A stretch of DNA of 64,000 nucleotides, taken from contig NDFF03000040.1 in the NCBI GenBank assembly GCA_002150815.3, forward strand, positions 310,001 to 374,000. Reading direction: 5' to 3'. Shown here piece after piece: positions 35,350 through 47,210 of the stretch. Each line of letters starts with the position of its first letter. Position 1 is the stretch's first letter. The DNA is from Grammothele lineata (Eukaryota > Basidiomycota > Agaricomycetes > Polyporales > Polyporaceae). The notes beneath the pieces were generated by a model that was not told the DNA's origin, ran no database searches, and worked only from the letters and a program-made list of their open reading frames with translations. Both the position numbers and the translations under genes were made by a program.

Positions 35350-36807
35350 TCATGCAGGAAGGAAATGACGCCTCAGAACGACTCCAGCTTCGGCGAATAA
35401 AGCGGCTGAGGCGTCATCGCTAATCAAGACGTTTCAGTGAAAACTACGGGAGGAGAACAAGAGCACAAACACTTTGTAACTCAAGTTATACACCACCTCC
35501 TTGACCCCCGTCTGGATTATCTTGATGGTACACTTTAAACATGGACACCTGGGAAGCGGTGCTATCAGCAATTTCGATGTGTCGTTGTAGAATCATAGCG
35601 CACGTATTGCAGTATAGCACGGACCCATCGCCCACTCTTTCCTTGCCTGCTTCGAGCAGTGCATTCTCCTCGGCATGCAAGCACAGGCATTCATCCGGTG
35701 TCTCGCTGGCACTATTGCACCGTAAGCACCCGCCTTCATTACAGTTTGTGAGACCGCGTGGGGTCCCGTTGTATCTAAGGAGCCGGCGGATAAACTTGAT
35801 GTCTCGACATCAAGAATGGATGCAGCAACAAGCTTACCCAGTGGATACGACACGCTTGTTCCGAACTAGTATCGCCCCCACCCGCCTCTTCATGCAGTTA
35901 GAACGAAGTGATGCTAACGACGCCAGTTGCATGAAATAGGTGTCCCAACCTGGTCGCAACCTCTCCGAATCGAGGAGGTTAACCGTCTCGAGGTAATCAT
36001 GGAACGCGGAGACAGCGCCGAAGGCATTGATCACATGGACATTCGCCATCTGGCTTACGCTACGATAAGCGGTCTTTGGAACCACACTGAACGCCGTCTT
36101 GGTGTGATTGGGTGTCTCCTGGCCATTCTCTTCCCTCCCGTAGTAGAAGTCGTCGTGTTGCTTGATGAACTCTTCCAAGGAATAGTTGGCATCCGACCTG
36201 TAGAATCTGTGAGAATTAGTGAAATCGAAGCATCTGCCGAAATTTTCACCAGTCTAAGCAGCGCCTGTATCGCATCAAGAGCGGCGCGTCAACGCCAACG
36301 ACAAGAACGAACGGCCGGGTTTTAAATTCCGCGAGCATATCTTGTGTGTCAAGATCTACGGTGACAAAGTTTGTTTGCCAGTTCTTGGTAATATGAGAGA
36401 GAAGATCGGTGGGAGAGCGAAATAGCAGAGGTTGAATGAGGGCTTGCTCGGGCGCGGGAGAAGGAAGACAAGATGAGACGGGCGATGTCATCGTCAGGAA
36501 TGATATGCGGCTAGGGTTGAATCCAACGTCATTGAAGGATAGATCGTCTGAATCATCGTCCACAAAGTTGGATTGTCTATGAGAGCTCGGGGAAACGTCG
36601 CAAGGTTCTTCAGAGCTAGAGCCAGCCTCTCTCTGTGCCTGGTAAAATGATTGGAAGTCTCGATCGCCTTTGCTGTGGCATCAACATACACACCTTACTA
36701 GGAGATTTATGTGATATTTGAACGGCTTTGAACCCTTTTTGTTTGACGAGGTAGTCCTGGAGAGTGGATTTGCCGGCGTACCGTGTGCCAACGAGGGCGA
36801 TGAACAT
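35350..36807 (-). CDS. DCD1: Deoxycytidylate deaminase with N-terminal P-loop domain
   Basis: Converts dCMP to dUMP for dTTP synthesis. Exons 36807-36699, 36667-36250, 36197-35838, 35774-35604, 35548-35471 and 35419-35350 give 401 aa. The C-terminal zinc deaminase domain is complete: WDTYFMQLASLASLRSNCMK, GAILVRNKRVVSTGYNGTP, LCLHAEENALLEAG (zinc His and catalytic Glu) and, across a splice, CNTCPCLKC (zinc Cys pair), ending DDASAALFAEAGVVLRR. The N-terminal ~200 residues begin LVGTRYAGKSTLQDYLV, an intact Walker-A-like GxxxxGKS motif; the family N-terminus is dNMP-kinase-like and often decayed. A Ser-rich linker joins the parts. The stop lies 67 bp from the TTI1 stop on the opposite strand. 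Confidence 0.93.
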
Positions 36808-37298
36808 GGATCACAGAACTGATAGTAGTGGTGGACGTTTAGTGCTTGTGTTACTCCTGACTTTTGGATATTAGTTTCACCCGCACAACTTTTACATGAA
36901 TTGCAGTACCTTCGCGACGCCAGGAAGGTCCAATGTAAGGTCGTTGCTATGCGGATTGCGTGTGAGACACGGTGTGAAAGTCACAGCCGCACAGCGCAGA
37001 CAAGACAGGTTTCCGGTCCGGCGGAACCGGGTGGACCGGAATCATGCATGTGCGATCCTTTTCCTCAAAATCTTCCTTCAGCCATTGAGATCTTGAGACA
37101 TCGCCCCCGTGGAAGGGCCGTAACGTCGAAGTTAGGTACATGTGTGGCCATCGATAATGATGTAAAGCGTTGCTTCTGAAGGTGGTCATTTGTGAATGCA
37201 AGCAGGAAGCTGCCACAAGCAAGCGTGCACCTGCCGCTGGCGGCCAAACAACTTGAGATGGACATCATGTGTCACCCACAAGGATACCGAGCCACTAT
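36808..37298. other. Intergenic region
   Basis: About 490 bases between the DCD1 start and the POP3 stop, both minus strand. An open frame at 36947-37222 (-) has ordinary composition but no recognisable family and no room for a promoter of its own; I leave it out. Confidence 0.45.
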
Positions 37299-38375
37299 CT
37301 AACCCTCTGTCGTCATCACAGTCCTTGTCTCGATGCTCTTCCTCCGGGAACGCCGCCTTTCCCTGGCAGCAGTCCGCTCTCCTGTTCGTCGCTCCTTCGC
37401 CGTCTTCATATCTTTTGGCGCGCTCGTCTGCACCTGCTTGACGTGGGTAGGAATTAGCTTGTGCGGATTTTCTGAGCTTGGATAAGTCAACCAAGGCGCG
37501 GCAAGAAGTGGAATATCCTCCAGCAGCGGCAAGATCGCCTCGAACTGTGGCGCCGAACTCTGTCGCTCGGTTTTCAACGAGGTTTCACGGGAATGCATGC
37601 AGTACGTCGTACCTCTAAAAGGAGCACTGACACGCGTCTCAGCCCCATCACCTCGGCGATGATGTCCTCGGCGCCCTTCGCCAATGGCACAAGCCAGGTT
37701 CCCACCGGCCCGGCCTCCTCCGCATCTTTTCCGCGACGAGTCGAGTTGCACGCTGCGACGAGATTCGGAAGATGTCCAATGAGTACCTGAGGGTTTACGT
37801 CCCCTCGACAGGCAATAACGACACGGGAGTGCGGTGACTGAGGCTTCAGCTGAGTGGCCCCTTCCGATGCCGCGTGAACGGTACTCCTGTGCGATCGTGC
37901 AATTTCCTCCAATCTACGGGTTACTTCGTTGATACCGACTATCACGGATTGAAGAATGAAAGGCTCCTGGAGAATCGATGATCCTGAAGTGTCAATGTTT
38001 GCTGTGGTGGCCTCGTGTGGTGGACTAGTCATGTCCGTTTTAATTTTCTTCCCCTGAGGCTCACTTTGAGTGGAACTGCTACGTGTTCGCTTCTTTCTGT
38101 GGCGCTCTCGTGCAATGTTGTAGTCTGATACGCCAACCAGTACATTGGTGACGGAAGCAAGAATCCTATTTTGCAGATTCACAGGTACTGGTGGCCTGCG
38201 AACACCAACATCAGTCAGTAGATGAAGTACAGTAGTGAGAATTGCTGACGTCACACCATTGTACGACGAAAGGGTTTTGGACGACGCTTTTGAAGATAAC
38301 TTTGCGCCCAATGCCCTCGCCAGCTTTTGCCCTGTTTGATTGAGCAGTATGGGCCCGTGCGACCTGCCCAGACAT
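37299..38375 (-). CDS. POP3: RNase P/MRP subunit Pop3-like
   Basis: Predicted nucleolar protein of RNase P/RNase MRP, in the L7Ae-like group, 320 aa. Exons 38375-38257, 38195-37613 and 37559-37299. Conserved points are GRKVIFKSVVQNPFVVQW followed across the splice by PPVPVNLQNRILASV, then RVVIACRGDVNPQVLIGHLP, and the C-terminal LAAPWLTYP with PTHVKQVQTSAPKDMKTAKE. This order and the closing basic tail (RRTGERTAARERRRSRRKS) match fungal Pop3. A central Ser/Lys insertion (RKKRTRSSSTQ) may be a nuclear signal. The first Met is chosen at MSGQVARAHTAQ; an upstream in-frame Met exists at 38486. Confidence 0.8.
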
Positions 38376-39253
38376 CGAGGGCAGGAACTTAGGAATAGTC
38401 ACCACAACGGATCGGAATGGAAAATGAGGACGCGACGCACTCAACAAATTACAATCAGAGTGACCACAAAATATTAGGCGTGGCACCCGCGACTTTATGT
38501 TGACGTTCCGCTGTCAAGAATGGTGAGGACGGCCGGGAGACCTCAGACCACAGTGTCGGCGGTAACTCAAGTTCAAACTCGGGATGAAGGTGTAGCGAGG
38601 CGGTAACGAGGATTCAGCCTGTAAGCGCCGAAGAAAACCGAACTGGATCGCTTGATCACGGCGTAAGCACTCTGTCGATCGGTCTCTGCACTCGCCAAGC
38701 ACTTGCTCTCCTCCGTTTTCGGTGTCAGGTTAGCAATAGGCTTGTTCGGGACTGCCGCCTACCAGTCCCATCCGTTGCTCCACGCTGTAATCCGTAGCTG
38801 AAACTGTTCCAGGCATTAGTAGGGAATAGTGTTATCGCATATCGCGACACCGGAGTATGTCGCATGCAGGTGAACATGGTGAAGGCGATCATTATATCTT
38901 ACTATTGGTGATAATCGTGACGAAGCTGAATGCAGCGCCCTCTCTTTAGGCTTCGGTATCGAATGGACCCACATCATGTATCCGCCAGACATTTGCGTAG
39001 CGGTCATATACAACATCGCTATGAAGTGGGAGTGTTATGCACCGTCGGATCGATTGGTGCCTCAAACGCTTTTCCATGTCTTCCGCCGGCTGCCCAAACA
39101 TGCACAGGCGGACACCTCTGTGGTTTTTATCCACATCCATCGTTAAAATTCACGTCTGCAATAGTTCACGGTAGATTTAAAGGCTGAGGCGTGTCGAATC
39201 GCATCTCCAGAAGACCAAACACTCGACCCATCCGCCTCCCAACTGTGTACAAC
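38376..39253. other. Intergenic region upstream of the GNAT gene
   Basis: About 880 bases between the divergent POP3 and GNAT starts. An open stretch near 38945-39145 (+) reads as ordinary-looking protein (THIMYPPDICVAVIYNIAMK) but has no start, partner exon or family, so it is not called. Confidence 0.4.
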
Positions 39254-40349
39254 ATGTTTCACTTCGTGGCATCGACCTATAAACGCGCAGTCGACATCCC
39301 CCCTATCGTGATGACTGCCCTTCACGACGACGCCTGCAGCTCCAACGTGATCTACGCGCAGCTGAGCAAAATCAGACGAGGTTCGGCGACTGGCCATGCC
39401 GACGACTTATGGATTGCTGTTTGGGTCACGGACACATCTCGTATGCCCGCTGACCCTCACCTCTCCTTGCTTCTTTCCTGCACTCATGGGTCCCTCGGGG
39501 CTTATCCTATCTTCATTTTTGCTTCGTCTACCGATGACCTCATCAACACCGCTCTTTGCCAGGGTATCGAATTCATGTCCCAGGAACTCCTTCGCCATGT
39601 CTCACCCAACCGTGTCTTCTCTGTTTTTGCACCCGATGCTGTAGCAGATGCTTTCGTCGATACGTGGACAAGGTTGACCGGCATTCAGGCGTGCAGCGGG
39701 GCTCCGTACTATCATGCATACCTACAAAGCTGTGACCAGACGAGTCTTGGTGACCACATGCTACTTCCCATTAGGAATGCGACTTTTACCTTACGTCCCG
39801 CCATGGAATCCGACACGGACCAGGTTGCGAAGCTGTGCTATGAGTTCGCTGCTACTTCGGTGAGTTGAAATGTCCCGCTCGCAATCATTGCACTTACGTC
39901 CCGTTCAAGCCACCATTTATTTTAACAGAAGAGAAAGCTTGTCAAGAAGCACAGATCTTGATTCAGAATCACCAACTCTGGGTACACGAAGTTCGTGTTG
40001 ATGGGTTCGAAGGTTATGAGATAGCTTGTCTCGCCGCCAATATAACCCGTGCTACTTCAAGACTGTGTTAACTTCGAAGGTCTACACAAGCCCGACCTGG
40101 AGAAGACAGGGGTGCGCTGAACGCTTAATCCGCTATGTTTGTGAGCGGTGAGCATGACTTTTTGTTGTATATGTCAGCCATTCTCTGATAATGTTCTTGA
40201 GCTTGCTTCAAACGAAGAAACATGTAGTTCTTTACGTGGGGCACAACAATCCTGCAGCTCGGGTGTACGCTAGTGTTGGGTTTAGTGGATCAGCTTCGTG
40301 GAAGGAGATCGGCTTCGACCAGAATATGGTTGAGCTCGGGCACTGGTGA
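39254..40349 (+). pseudogene. GNAT-family N-acetyltransferase with a frameshift
   Basis: Resembles a fungal family of GNAT acetyltransferases with unknown acceptor. Exons are 39254-39859, 39910-40147 and 40202-40349. Exon 1 (MFHFVAS...FAATS) joins exon 2 PPFILTEEKACQEAQILIQ, then LWVHEVRVDG and IACLAANITRATS. At about 40055-40075 the frame runs into a stop (TTAA after GACTGTG). The next frame continues as KVYTSPTWRRQGCAERLIRY, splices to LLQTKKHVVLYVGHNNPAAR (acetyl-CoA site region) and ends ELGHW, as in the family. Exon 2 is one base short of the required phase, so a single-base deletion (or two-base insertion) explains everything. It is either a recent pseudogene, an allele, or a sequencing error; no intron fits. 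Confidence 0.72.
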
Positions 40350-40853
40350 AGCGAAACAGGATTTTATGACTCTTGAGCCTGTATACTAGTATAACGGATA
40401 TGCACCCCAAACTCTCTGGCCTTTTTGAAAAGATGGGCGAGTAGTACTAGTAACAATAGCTACGCTTTGTCGGGTTGAGTCCTAAGAAGAGCTAGTGTCC
40501 AATCCCTCGCTTGAGATGGAGCTACCGGTTTCAAGCTGCGACAAAGTCTGAGATACTCGGGAGGTATGTACTAGTAGGCAGGTAGAGGGATAAAGACGCT
40601 CGTGCCAAACAGAGACCAATGAAGTCCCCCTTATAAGCTAAGTATACTTATCAGTGGTCATCGATTCATCCCCGTGGACATTACGTCATCTATCAAACCT
40701 GTTCTGGTCGGATTAAGACATAGTAACGGTATGTAGTCAGTCAATCAACTCCGGCCACCGTTGTTACCCGACTACTAGCATTGGAAACTCACTGCTATTC
40801 CACTAAGCAGTACACCCCTTGATATGCATGACAGACCCTTCTCGATCACTACT

Positions 40854-40859
40854 TATATA
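40854..40859 (+). promoter_or_regulatory. TATA element before the arrestin gene
   Basis: TATATA about 325 bases before the arrestin ATG and about 75 bases before the upstream ORF. The distance implies a leader of some 200-300 bases or a leader intron. Confidence 0.4.
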
Positions 40860-40933
40860 GTACAGATCCACAATTCTCTGAATCCTCTTCCTTCTTGGCT
40901 TACTCACTGGGCTGCGTAAGTATCACTGGCACC

Positions 40934-40996
40934 ATGCCCGCACCGGCGATTATGCCAAAGGCTCCTTGCTGGAATATGAGTACCAAGTTGAACTAG
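40934..40996 (+). other. Candidate upstream ORF, 20 codons
   Basis: ATG in good context (ggcaccATGc) opens a 20-codon frame (MPAPAIMPKAPCWNMSTKLN) that ends TAG in the predicted leader of the arrestin gene. It lacks a CaaX end, so it is not a pheromone. If transcribed, it could dampen translation of the main frame. Confidence 0.3.
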
Positions 40997-41183
40997 CTAT
41001 GTCGACCGATGTAAAGGTATGCATTCATATGATGGTTCACTGGTGTGATCAGGGCTGACTCCACGCGTCAGCCTTGTTCTGATTTGGGCTGCAATTCTCC
41101 TCAGGTGTCGTGGGCTCGAGGAATTCCGACGCTTAGTAGTGGTGTTCCTCAACGCGCCCCGACTCTCCTGTCAAAGTCCCAAA

Positions 41184-44100
41184 ATGATGCCATATGATAA
41201 ATCCTCGCAACAGCCTTTTTACATTTCTCAACAGCTACCTGCTCATCAGGGTCATACGAGTAGCATCGCAAGTAAGCCGTACCGATTACTCATCGGTCGC
41301 TGGCGCTGACGAGGGTATAGACAAGAACCCCAACGCTGGCTATCTGGTACAGCCAAGGCGACGAAGGAGTTCCGAGCTGGAGTTGGCCGAACAAGTTCCT
41401 ATATCTTGCGATTCCAAAACCGTCCCGCGTCATGACTCCCTGCTCACCTTCGGGGACTCTGTGCAGGGCTCTTTGGAACTCAAGTCGCTGTTGGGGAACT
41501 CAAACTCTCGGCTTAGACCCGGCGCGGTCATTTTCACGCCACATGTACCCACGCTGAACAAGGATGCCCGGAAAGCTCAAACGATAACCTTGGAACAAGC
41601 CAAGCCACGGGCTCGCATCGAGCTCGACATCTCCTTGGAGAGTGACTGTTGCGTAGAGGGCGGATATATGCATGGATACCTGAAGATACGGGTCCGAAAG
41701 CAACAAAAAAAGGAAGCCTCGCTGCTCATCGCTGAGGGGAAAGTATGCGTCATTGGCTTCGAATCCGTCTTGGGCTCTATATATCGCCACACCTTCTACC
41801 AACGTGCTAGCCCTATTTCTGCAATTGCGAGCGGATACGGGCGGATATGCAACTCCCTACCAGACGCTGAGGGTTTCTCGCTGGCTGCGGAGGGTGTACA
41901 CAACCTGCCTTTCGCCATGCATCTCCCGATCGGCCACGGGCTAGGCAATGCGAAGGGTTCTCCGGGCCTCCATTCCAGTGTGGCTCTCCGTTATATCATT
42001 ATGATGTAAGTCTAGCGATATACCATGATTGGCTGTGTCTTACGGTAGAGCATAGCGCCGTCAAAGTCAAAGACTCCAGGTCTGGCAAGCGTTCTATTGC
42101 ACACTTCTACCGTGATTGCGAAATTTGGCCTCGAATGGACCCGTCTGTTGCTCTGGCGAGCGCACCACACCCCATCCAAGCATCCATTGTCAAGCCCCTT
42201 GCTAGTATGATCGGAGATGGCGGCGAGTTTAGGCTCACAGCTACCCTCCATCGTATGAGCTGGGTGGCGGGGCAGCGATGCTTCGTTCATGTTTGGGTGG
42301 CCAATGCTACGAGAAAGCATGTTAAAAGCCTCTCCCTCGCGCTCGTGCGGACAACTACCCTTTTCAAGCCGAATCCAAAACTCCATTTAGGAAGCTCTGC
42401 TCCCGTGGGTTCCGATGCTTGCCAGAGCGTCACTAGCTACAAAACTGTGGCGGAGACGATCTTAGAACGGGCAGAGGGCGTTGCGAAGGGTCATGCAAGC
42501 GCTCCAGGCTGGTGGACTGGCATACCCGCTGGTCAGGAGGGTCAATTTACACACTGCATCGTCGTACCAGTGAGTATTCCATTACACTCCAAGATGCGGC
42601 TCATATTCACTGCGGATCACCTTCCCTACATCACACCTTAACCATATTACCGACTAGCCTGATGCTCTGACTGTTCCTCGATCTCATCTATTTGAGATCC
42701 AGTACTCCATCCGCGTAGCGATTGGTATTGGTGCTTTGAGTCCGGACGCTCACGTCACTCTCCCGGTGCATATCATCAACTTCTTGTCCATTGACCCCAC
42801 AGCCAACATCCCTTTCCGAGTTATCCGGGACAGCTCACACGCGGGCTCTCGTACTGAAGGTATCTGCGCAACGCAAGCACAAGGCGATTCCAGCGGCAAT
42901 CCTTCGGGATGCCAGAGTTTCCCCACTACAGACGTTACCCTGCAAGCGCCACGCCGTCCAAGCATGTCTTTACTAACACAGCCATGTGTCCGAGGCGGAT
43001 CATCAGATGAAGGCCCACTCGGATCTAGTACCTCGCTCACTGGCAGCGTTTCGTTGAAACTCGATGGAGTGCCAACTTCCTCCGAATCGAAGTCTAGCAT
43101 TTATTCGGTCGTTTCATCTTCCGCCTCTATGCCCCCTTCAACCACCAGAAGCCCATTCTACAGCGCTCGACATAAGGAGATTGGATCAAACGAAGCCGTA
43201 GAATCCGACGAGGTTGATCTTGGCGTAGCTTCGGCACAGTCTTACTTCCTCGTAGAGGAGGACGAATCTGTGTCGATTCATTCGCATCCAGAGGACCTGG
43301 ATTCAGCCTTGGAGGAGCTTGATGGTCGAGTTGCAGCCATATCATTACGCTCGCATCGCCAGCAAAATCGTGTCCCTCATCTCACTGAGCCCGAATCTCG
43401 CCTCAGGAACGGACAGACTCTTACGCCTTCCACAAAGACAGACACTCTTTGTAACACTCAATCAGTCCCCAGTGATCGGCCTCAGCTTAACGGCGCCATG
43501 GATCATAGCAAGAGTACGTCGGTAGCAAGCAAATTCGTCTGGAGCACGCTTAGCCCCACCCCGCACACTCTCCCGTGTACACCTCCCCGTGAAAATAGAG
43601 AGGTTGACGACGACGATCAGAACCAAGATGCAGCAACCCTTCGACTGACTAGCGCACCGTCGTATGTCTCAGGCCATCATTCCGCCTTTGTCGCCTCGAA
43701 CTTTTCAACTCCGTCAAACTGCGCCGCTAGCTCCTTCTCGCGGCCCTCTCGGCAACTCCCTCAACCTCCGGCACGTTCGATGTGCAACATCCCTGCCTCC
43801 GTATCTGCTCTGGATGCACTGCGTGTCTCACAGCTCTGTGTCCCCAATGCTACCACGCCTGCGGCCAGGACGGGGGTCCCATCAAACCATGACCCGGGTC
43901 GGTCTTCCGGCGTTCTAGCACTCGCCTCTTCACAGAGACTCTCGAACACTATGTGCAGCATCACTAGCTCTCACAGCTTCCGAAAGCGGGTGCCCGCCCC
44001 AGTGTCAGGGAAGCTACCGTTTCAACCATCGAATGCGACACCTGCCAGGTCAGGCAATTCAATTCTGCGGCCAACACACAAGCATCACGATTCGTCCTCA

Positions 44101-44223
44101 GCTTCTCCTAAGAGGCCCAACGGGATCCTCGTGAAGACACTTGTGGAAACTGGACAGAGAGAGTCTCCGGTTAGGAAACGCATAGCCGAGTTTGAACGGC
44201 GTGTGCAGCAGGACTTGAAGTAA
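41184..44223 (+). CDS. Alpha-arrestin-like protein, 950 aa
   Basis: Arrestin-fold adaptor of the type that recruits ubiquitin ligase to membrane proteins. Exons 41184-41271, 41321-42005, 42056-42569 and 42658-44223. Two ATGs in a row (41184, 41187) precede PYDKSSQQPFYISQQLP. Residues ~150-320 are the arrestin N-like beta sandwich (ISLESDCCVEGGYMHGYLKI), followed across the splice by IAVKVKDSRSGKRSIAHFYR, and residues ~310-500 are the C-like domain (FRLTATLHRMSWVAGQRCF, then HLFEIQYSIRVAIGIG). The last ~430 residues are Ser/Thr-rich and disordered with a final basic helix (RKRIAEFERRVQQDLK). I see no certain PPxY motif. The family is certain, cargo is not known. Confidence 0.85.
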
Positions 44224-44317
44224 TTCAGGGCGGCCGCGTAGAATGAGGGACGTGTGTTGTATATCGATACATACTACTGTACAAATGCTGCGAATTACAC
44301 AGATGCGATGATCTGTT

Positions 44318-45491
44318 CTACTCGATTACTACGCCACCATTAACATGGAACACCTGGCCGCTATTGCGGGTCAGCGGTGCCATGCGTGCCAATTCGTGCA
44401 TGCACGAACCTGATGTAGCTGGAGTCGGCAGAGGTGAGGTACACGAATGCGGTGGCCACCTCGATGGGCTGACCCGCCCGACCCATGGGAACAGAGGTTC
44501 CAAATTTTTCGATGGATTCTTTGCTCATGGTGGCGGGGCTGTGGCGGGAATCGCATTCACCGTATTGCACTCGATTAGATGACAGGATAACTCACATTAA
44601 GGGCGTCCAGATGGGACCGGGTGCAATGGCGTTGCAGCGGATGTTCTTTTCGCCCACGATCTGGTTGCTGAGAGCACGCATGAACCCAACCATGGCACCT
44701 TTCGTGGCCGTGTAATCAATGAGCTCCGGATGTCCAACGGCCATGTTGATGGATGCGTTGAAGGTTATTGTAGAGCCTTCCTCGAGGTGAGGAATGACAG
44801 CCTGCATTTCGGATTGAATGTCTGACAAGGCGGAACAGTCGGGTTACCGTACCTTACAGATATAGAAGAACGAGTGGATATTGGTGTCGAAAGTTTCGTG
44901 CCACTGCTCAGTGGGGAGCGTTGGAAGATATTTGTTCGCATTCTGCGTGCCGTGATTAAGGACGCTGCATTCGCAAGCGTGGTTAACAAGTTGGACAACA
45001 CACAGGACAGGGGGTCACGCACACAGAGTTCAGGCTTCCATGAAATGACATGTGCTTCTCAATGAGAAGCCGACAAGATTCCTCCTTCCGGAGATCGAAC
45101 TCGACTGCGAGAAATTTGCGGGACTTGTTTGTCTTCTTGAGAAGGAAATCGACCATGTCTTGTACATCGGCCTTTTCGCTAGGAAGGAAAGTCAAGGTAA
45201 GGTCTGCGCCCTCAAGAGCTTTGAGAGTATGAGACTCCGAAGTAGGTCACAGGTACTACATAGTAACGTACCAAAGAGCAATGCTATACTCCGCCCGATG
45301 CCACTGTCTGCGCCCGTGATAAGAGCCTTGCGGCCTTCTAGCTTCCCGGAAGGCTTGTAATGGTTTCCATCGGCGGTAACATCGTCGATTGGATAGGGCT
45401 CTAGCTTGTGCTGCTGGCCAGGGGCCTTCTCTTGCGTCTGGAAGGGAGGTTTCCAGCCCTTCCTGTACTGTTCTGGGATGTTAGGGGCCAT
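44318..45491 (-). CDS. Short-chain dehydrogenase/reductase, glucose/ribitol-dehydrogenase-like
   Basis: NAD(P)-dependent oxidoreductase of 301 aa. Exons 45491-45272, 45218-45023, 44964-44853, 44801-44596, 44538-44410 and 44360-44318. The long N-terminal arm before the fold (PFQTQEKAPGQQHKLEPYP) is typical of the YhdF/YdaD group of stress-type SDRs. Cofactor motif ALITGADSGIGRSIAL (TGxxxGIG); NHG-type motif SVVLNHGTQNANKYL; catalytic Ser in TFNASINMA and YxxxK in LIDYTATKGAM; C-terminal YISGQVFHVNGG. Two donors at exons 2 and 4 were chosen over nearby alternatives because only they restore these motifs; a read-through of the 3' part would lose the catalytic end. Divergent from VTA1. The substrate is unknown. 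Confidence 0.9.
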
Positions 45492-45787
45492 GATGCGAGT
45501 GAGTGAAGGGCGACGTTCGGGACGCGGGGGAGGGCGGGCACGCACAGGAGGTAGATATGTGCGCAAAGCACAACGCGCGTGACGTCAAGAGCAGACGAAG
45601 GAGGCGTCAGGGCAGGCTCATGCTGGAGTAGAAGTGGGCGGAGGCAGCCAGAGGCAGCCCGCGCTGCGTCACGACGCGCCTAGAGGCGCGTCAATCGAGA
45701 TCGAGGGTGACATCACCGCCTCGACTAGGGCGCCTGATCCGAGTAGCGACCTCAGGCTGCCTGCTCTCTCCGCCCAGTGCGTCCGCA

Positions 45788-47210
45788 ATGGGACTCGACC
45801 TCCCGACCGTCCCGCAGGAACTCAAGTCGATCGCGCCTTACCTCCAACGCGCAGAAGAGCTCTCCGGGAACGACCCCGTCATCTCCTACTGGTGTACGTC
45901 CCCGCTTTGCCTCCAGCATGAGCCTGCCTCCGCCACTGACCTCAGTGTCCGCCCGCAAGGTGCCTACTTCGCTGCCCAGCAAGGGATTGCACTCAAACTC
46001 AAGGATTCAGCGGCACGACACTTCCTCTTCGACCTTCTCGGCCTGCTAGAGCGTATCAAAACCGATATTGGACCCAATGATGCCATTCATGACGAGGCCG
46101 CGAGTGCAGCTTACATCGAGAACTTTGCCCTTCGCGTCTTTGTAAACGCGGATAGCGAGGACAGAAACGGAAAGTCGTCAAGGTACGTCACTATAAGCAG
46201 ACGCACCCCTCCAAACTGTCCCCAAATGCCGTTTGTACAGAAACACTGCAAAGAAGTTCTTGGCTGCGGCCAACTTCCTCGAGCTGCTTCGTATCTTCGA
46301 CAACGAAAAGGCCGCCGTTGATTTACCTTCCATCGAAGAGAAGATAAAGTACTCGAAGTGGAAAGCTGCCGACATCGCGAAAGCCATCCGTGAAGGCCGC
46401 AAGCCCGCTCCGGGCCCCGCAGCTACTGCGGCCCCAGAGCCAGAGCTAGCACTCGCACCGCCAGACGGCGTGCCCGAGGTCGCAATCGTGCCCCCAACGA
46501 CGCCCCCGTCTTCACAATCGCCGCTGCCCCAGCAGTCGCCACCATCAATTGTGCGCTCGACTCCGCCGCCGGCGCATCTGTCCAACCTCCCGCCCGTTTC
46601 AGATCCCTCAGAGTACCTGGGCGTGCACCTTCCCGATGGCCTCGCGCCGCAGAGCCCCGGGAGCTGGAGTACAGCAGCTACGCCGGGCACCCCAGCCTTC
46701 CACTTAGACGAAACGACATCACCCATCGAGAGTCCACTGACGGGCCAGCGCTCGCCCACAAGCCCCCCACGCAGGGCGTTCGTGAGCGGTGAGCTCGAGG
46801 GCAAGACAGAGGACGAGATCGACGCGGAGCCCTCGCCGCCCGCGTCGGCTGCCAAGTCCGTGCATTTCGCCGTGGACCCACCGCCTCAGCCATCGGCACC
46901 CCCGTTCGACCCGCAGACAGGATTAGTACCAGGATATCCGTCGGCGCCCTCTGCTACGCCTTCACCTCCGTCGCGTCCCGCTCGCCCGTCTCCGCCGTCA
47001 GCGACGCCTGCAGCGGCTTCTCCGTACGCAACGTCACCTGCATTAAACGCGAGGACGGCAACGGTGACCGTATCACCGCCCGAGCTTACCCCGCAGGTGA
47101 TAGCGCGCGCACAAAAGCACTGCCGGTTCGCAGTCTCGGCGCTGGACTATGAAGACCGAGAGCAGGCCGTCAAGGAGCTCAGGCAAGCGTTGGCCCTTCT
47201 TGGTGGTTGA
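45788..47210 (+). CDS. VTA1: ESCRT-associated Vps4 activator Vta1 (LIP5)
   Basis: Activates the Vps4 AAA ATPase that disassembles ESCRT-III in multivesicular body formation. Exons 45788-45893, 45960-46182 and 46241-47210 give 432 aa. The N-terminal MIT-like tandem helices begin LPTVPQELKSIAPYLQRAEE and YWCAYFAAQQGIALKLK, then RNTAKKFLAAANFLELLRIF and EKIKYSKWKAADIAKAIREG. A Pro-rich linker of ~230 residues follows. The C-terminal VSL dimer domain (VIARAQKHCRFAVSALDYED, then AVKELRQALALL) is complete. All landmarks are in the usual order. Confidence 0.95.

Larger units (their letters stand above)
40350..41183. promoter_or_regulatory. Promoter and leader region of the arrestin gene
   Basis: About 830 bases. 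A TATATA element lies at 40854-40859. Several ACTAGT-like words (tactagtat, gtactagtaac, tactagtagg) recur at 40385-40575. A short upstream ORF (40934-40996) sits in the predicted leader. A possible leader intron begins GTATGC at 41017 and ends near CGTCAG at 41067-41072. Confidence 0.4.

Noticed and set aside
36947..37222. 91-codon minus-strand frame between DCD1 and POP3
   Set aside because: No recognised domain and no space for its own promoter and terminator; could be a real small gene but there is no support.
38945..39145. Protein-like frame upstream of the GNAT gene
   Set aside because: Open only from stop to stop without a start, splice partner or family.
40934..40996. Short ORF as a mating pheromone precursor
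   Set aside because: The size fits, but the end is KLN with no CaaX motif.
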